Positions 63,808 through 64,000 of a stretch of DNA of 64,000 nt are shown here, one piece after another. The translations under genes and the position numbers were made by a program. Where the stretch lies: assembly GCF_010645075.1 (NCBI RefSeq), contig NZ_JAADZV010000005.1:310001-374000 (forward strand). The letters run 5' to 3'. The DNA is from Flavobacterium limi (lineage in GTDB: Bacteria > Bacteroidota > Bacteroidia > Flavobacteriales > Flavobacteriaceae). Each line of letters starts with the position of its first letter. Position 1 is the first letter of the stretch. The notes beneath the pieces were generated by a model. That model searched no databases. It had not been told where the DNA came from and was given only the letters and a program-made list of their open reading frames with translations.

Positions 63808-64000
63808 GCATTTTTTTAAAGATATAGAAGTGTCAAAGTTTTGAATTCCGATTTATAAAATTACAAGTCGGAATAATATGTTAAGTCTTTAAAATTGAAT
63901 TGTAATACAAAACCTGTTTAATTGAGAATGCTTCGATTTTATAGTGTTCTTTTTGGTTTTAATTAACAAAAGACAAATATTACTACTCAACATTTTTAAG

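Noticed and set aside
63808..64000. Possible start of another gene at the right edge
   Set aside because: No frame of useful length, RBS or promoter pair could be supported before the window ends.

Overview
The window is AT-rich, has no rRNA or tRNA genes, and carries Bacteroidota-type signals: SusC/SusD proteins, TAnnTTTG -7 promoter boxes, A-rich leaders without clear Shine-Dalgarno sites, and flavobacterial gene orders such as rsfS-ftsH-LUD-cdsA-psd-ACBP. It most likely comes from a chromosome of Flavobacterium or a close relative.

Bases 1-14047 are the distal part of a polysaccharide utilisation locus: the end of a SusC porin, a SusD lipoprotein, two GH30 enzymes, GH2, GH27, a GH43-like/GH51 fusion and a double-GH43 protein. 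Endo-beta-1,6-galactanase-type, beta-galactosidase-type, alpha-galactosidase or beta-L-arabinopyranosidase-type and alpha-L-arabinofuranosidase-type enzymes together point to type II arabinogalactan. The GH27 protein has Ile where alpha-galactosidases keep an Asp that contacts galactose O6, which favours beta-L-arabinopyranosidase activity.

Bases ~14270-20230 are an accessory island and the most unusual part. Between 14331 and 17427 small single-gene units are separated by 127-139-bp foldable sites built like integron attC sites but with a different core (GTTnnYGGY) and a different asymmetry (1-nt against 5-nt bulge). In five consecutive units the first ~15 bases match the complement of the unit's own 3' site, not the neighbour's, always with the same A/C mismatch at position 11. 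Stop codons lie 7-8 bases before the site. This is the logic of excisable gene cassettes, but no integrase is in the window.

Bases 20323-25838 hold a membrane-anchored winged-helix regulator with a candidate operator, a divergent secreted protein, a beta-barrel protein and a siderophore-type TonB-dependent receptor. Bases 25925-64000 are mostly housekeeping: uvrA, a ClC exchanger, acpH-like, glmM, a lipoprotein SOD, a phospholipid operon, ftsH, rsfS, birA, pyrE, a NUDIX gene, a frameshifted alpha/beta hydrolase, a DbpA-like helicase, a RimB-like/RimK fusion, clpC, gyrA, a TPR protein, an LVIVD lipoprotein, an Omp85-like protein, an AI-2E-type permease, and an operon of DUF2520, KdsC, UbiA, Maf and MscS genes. 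Strong hairpin terminators separate most units.
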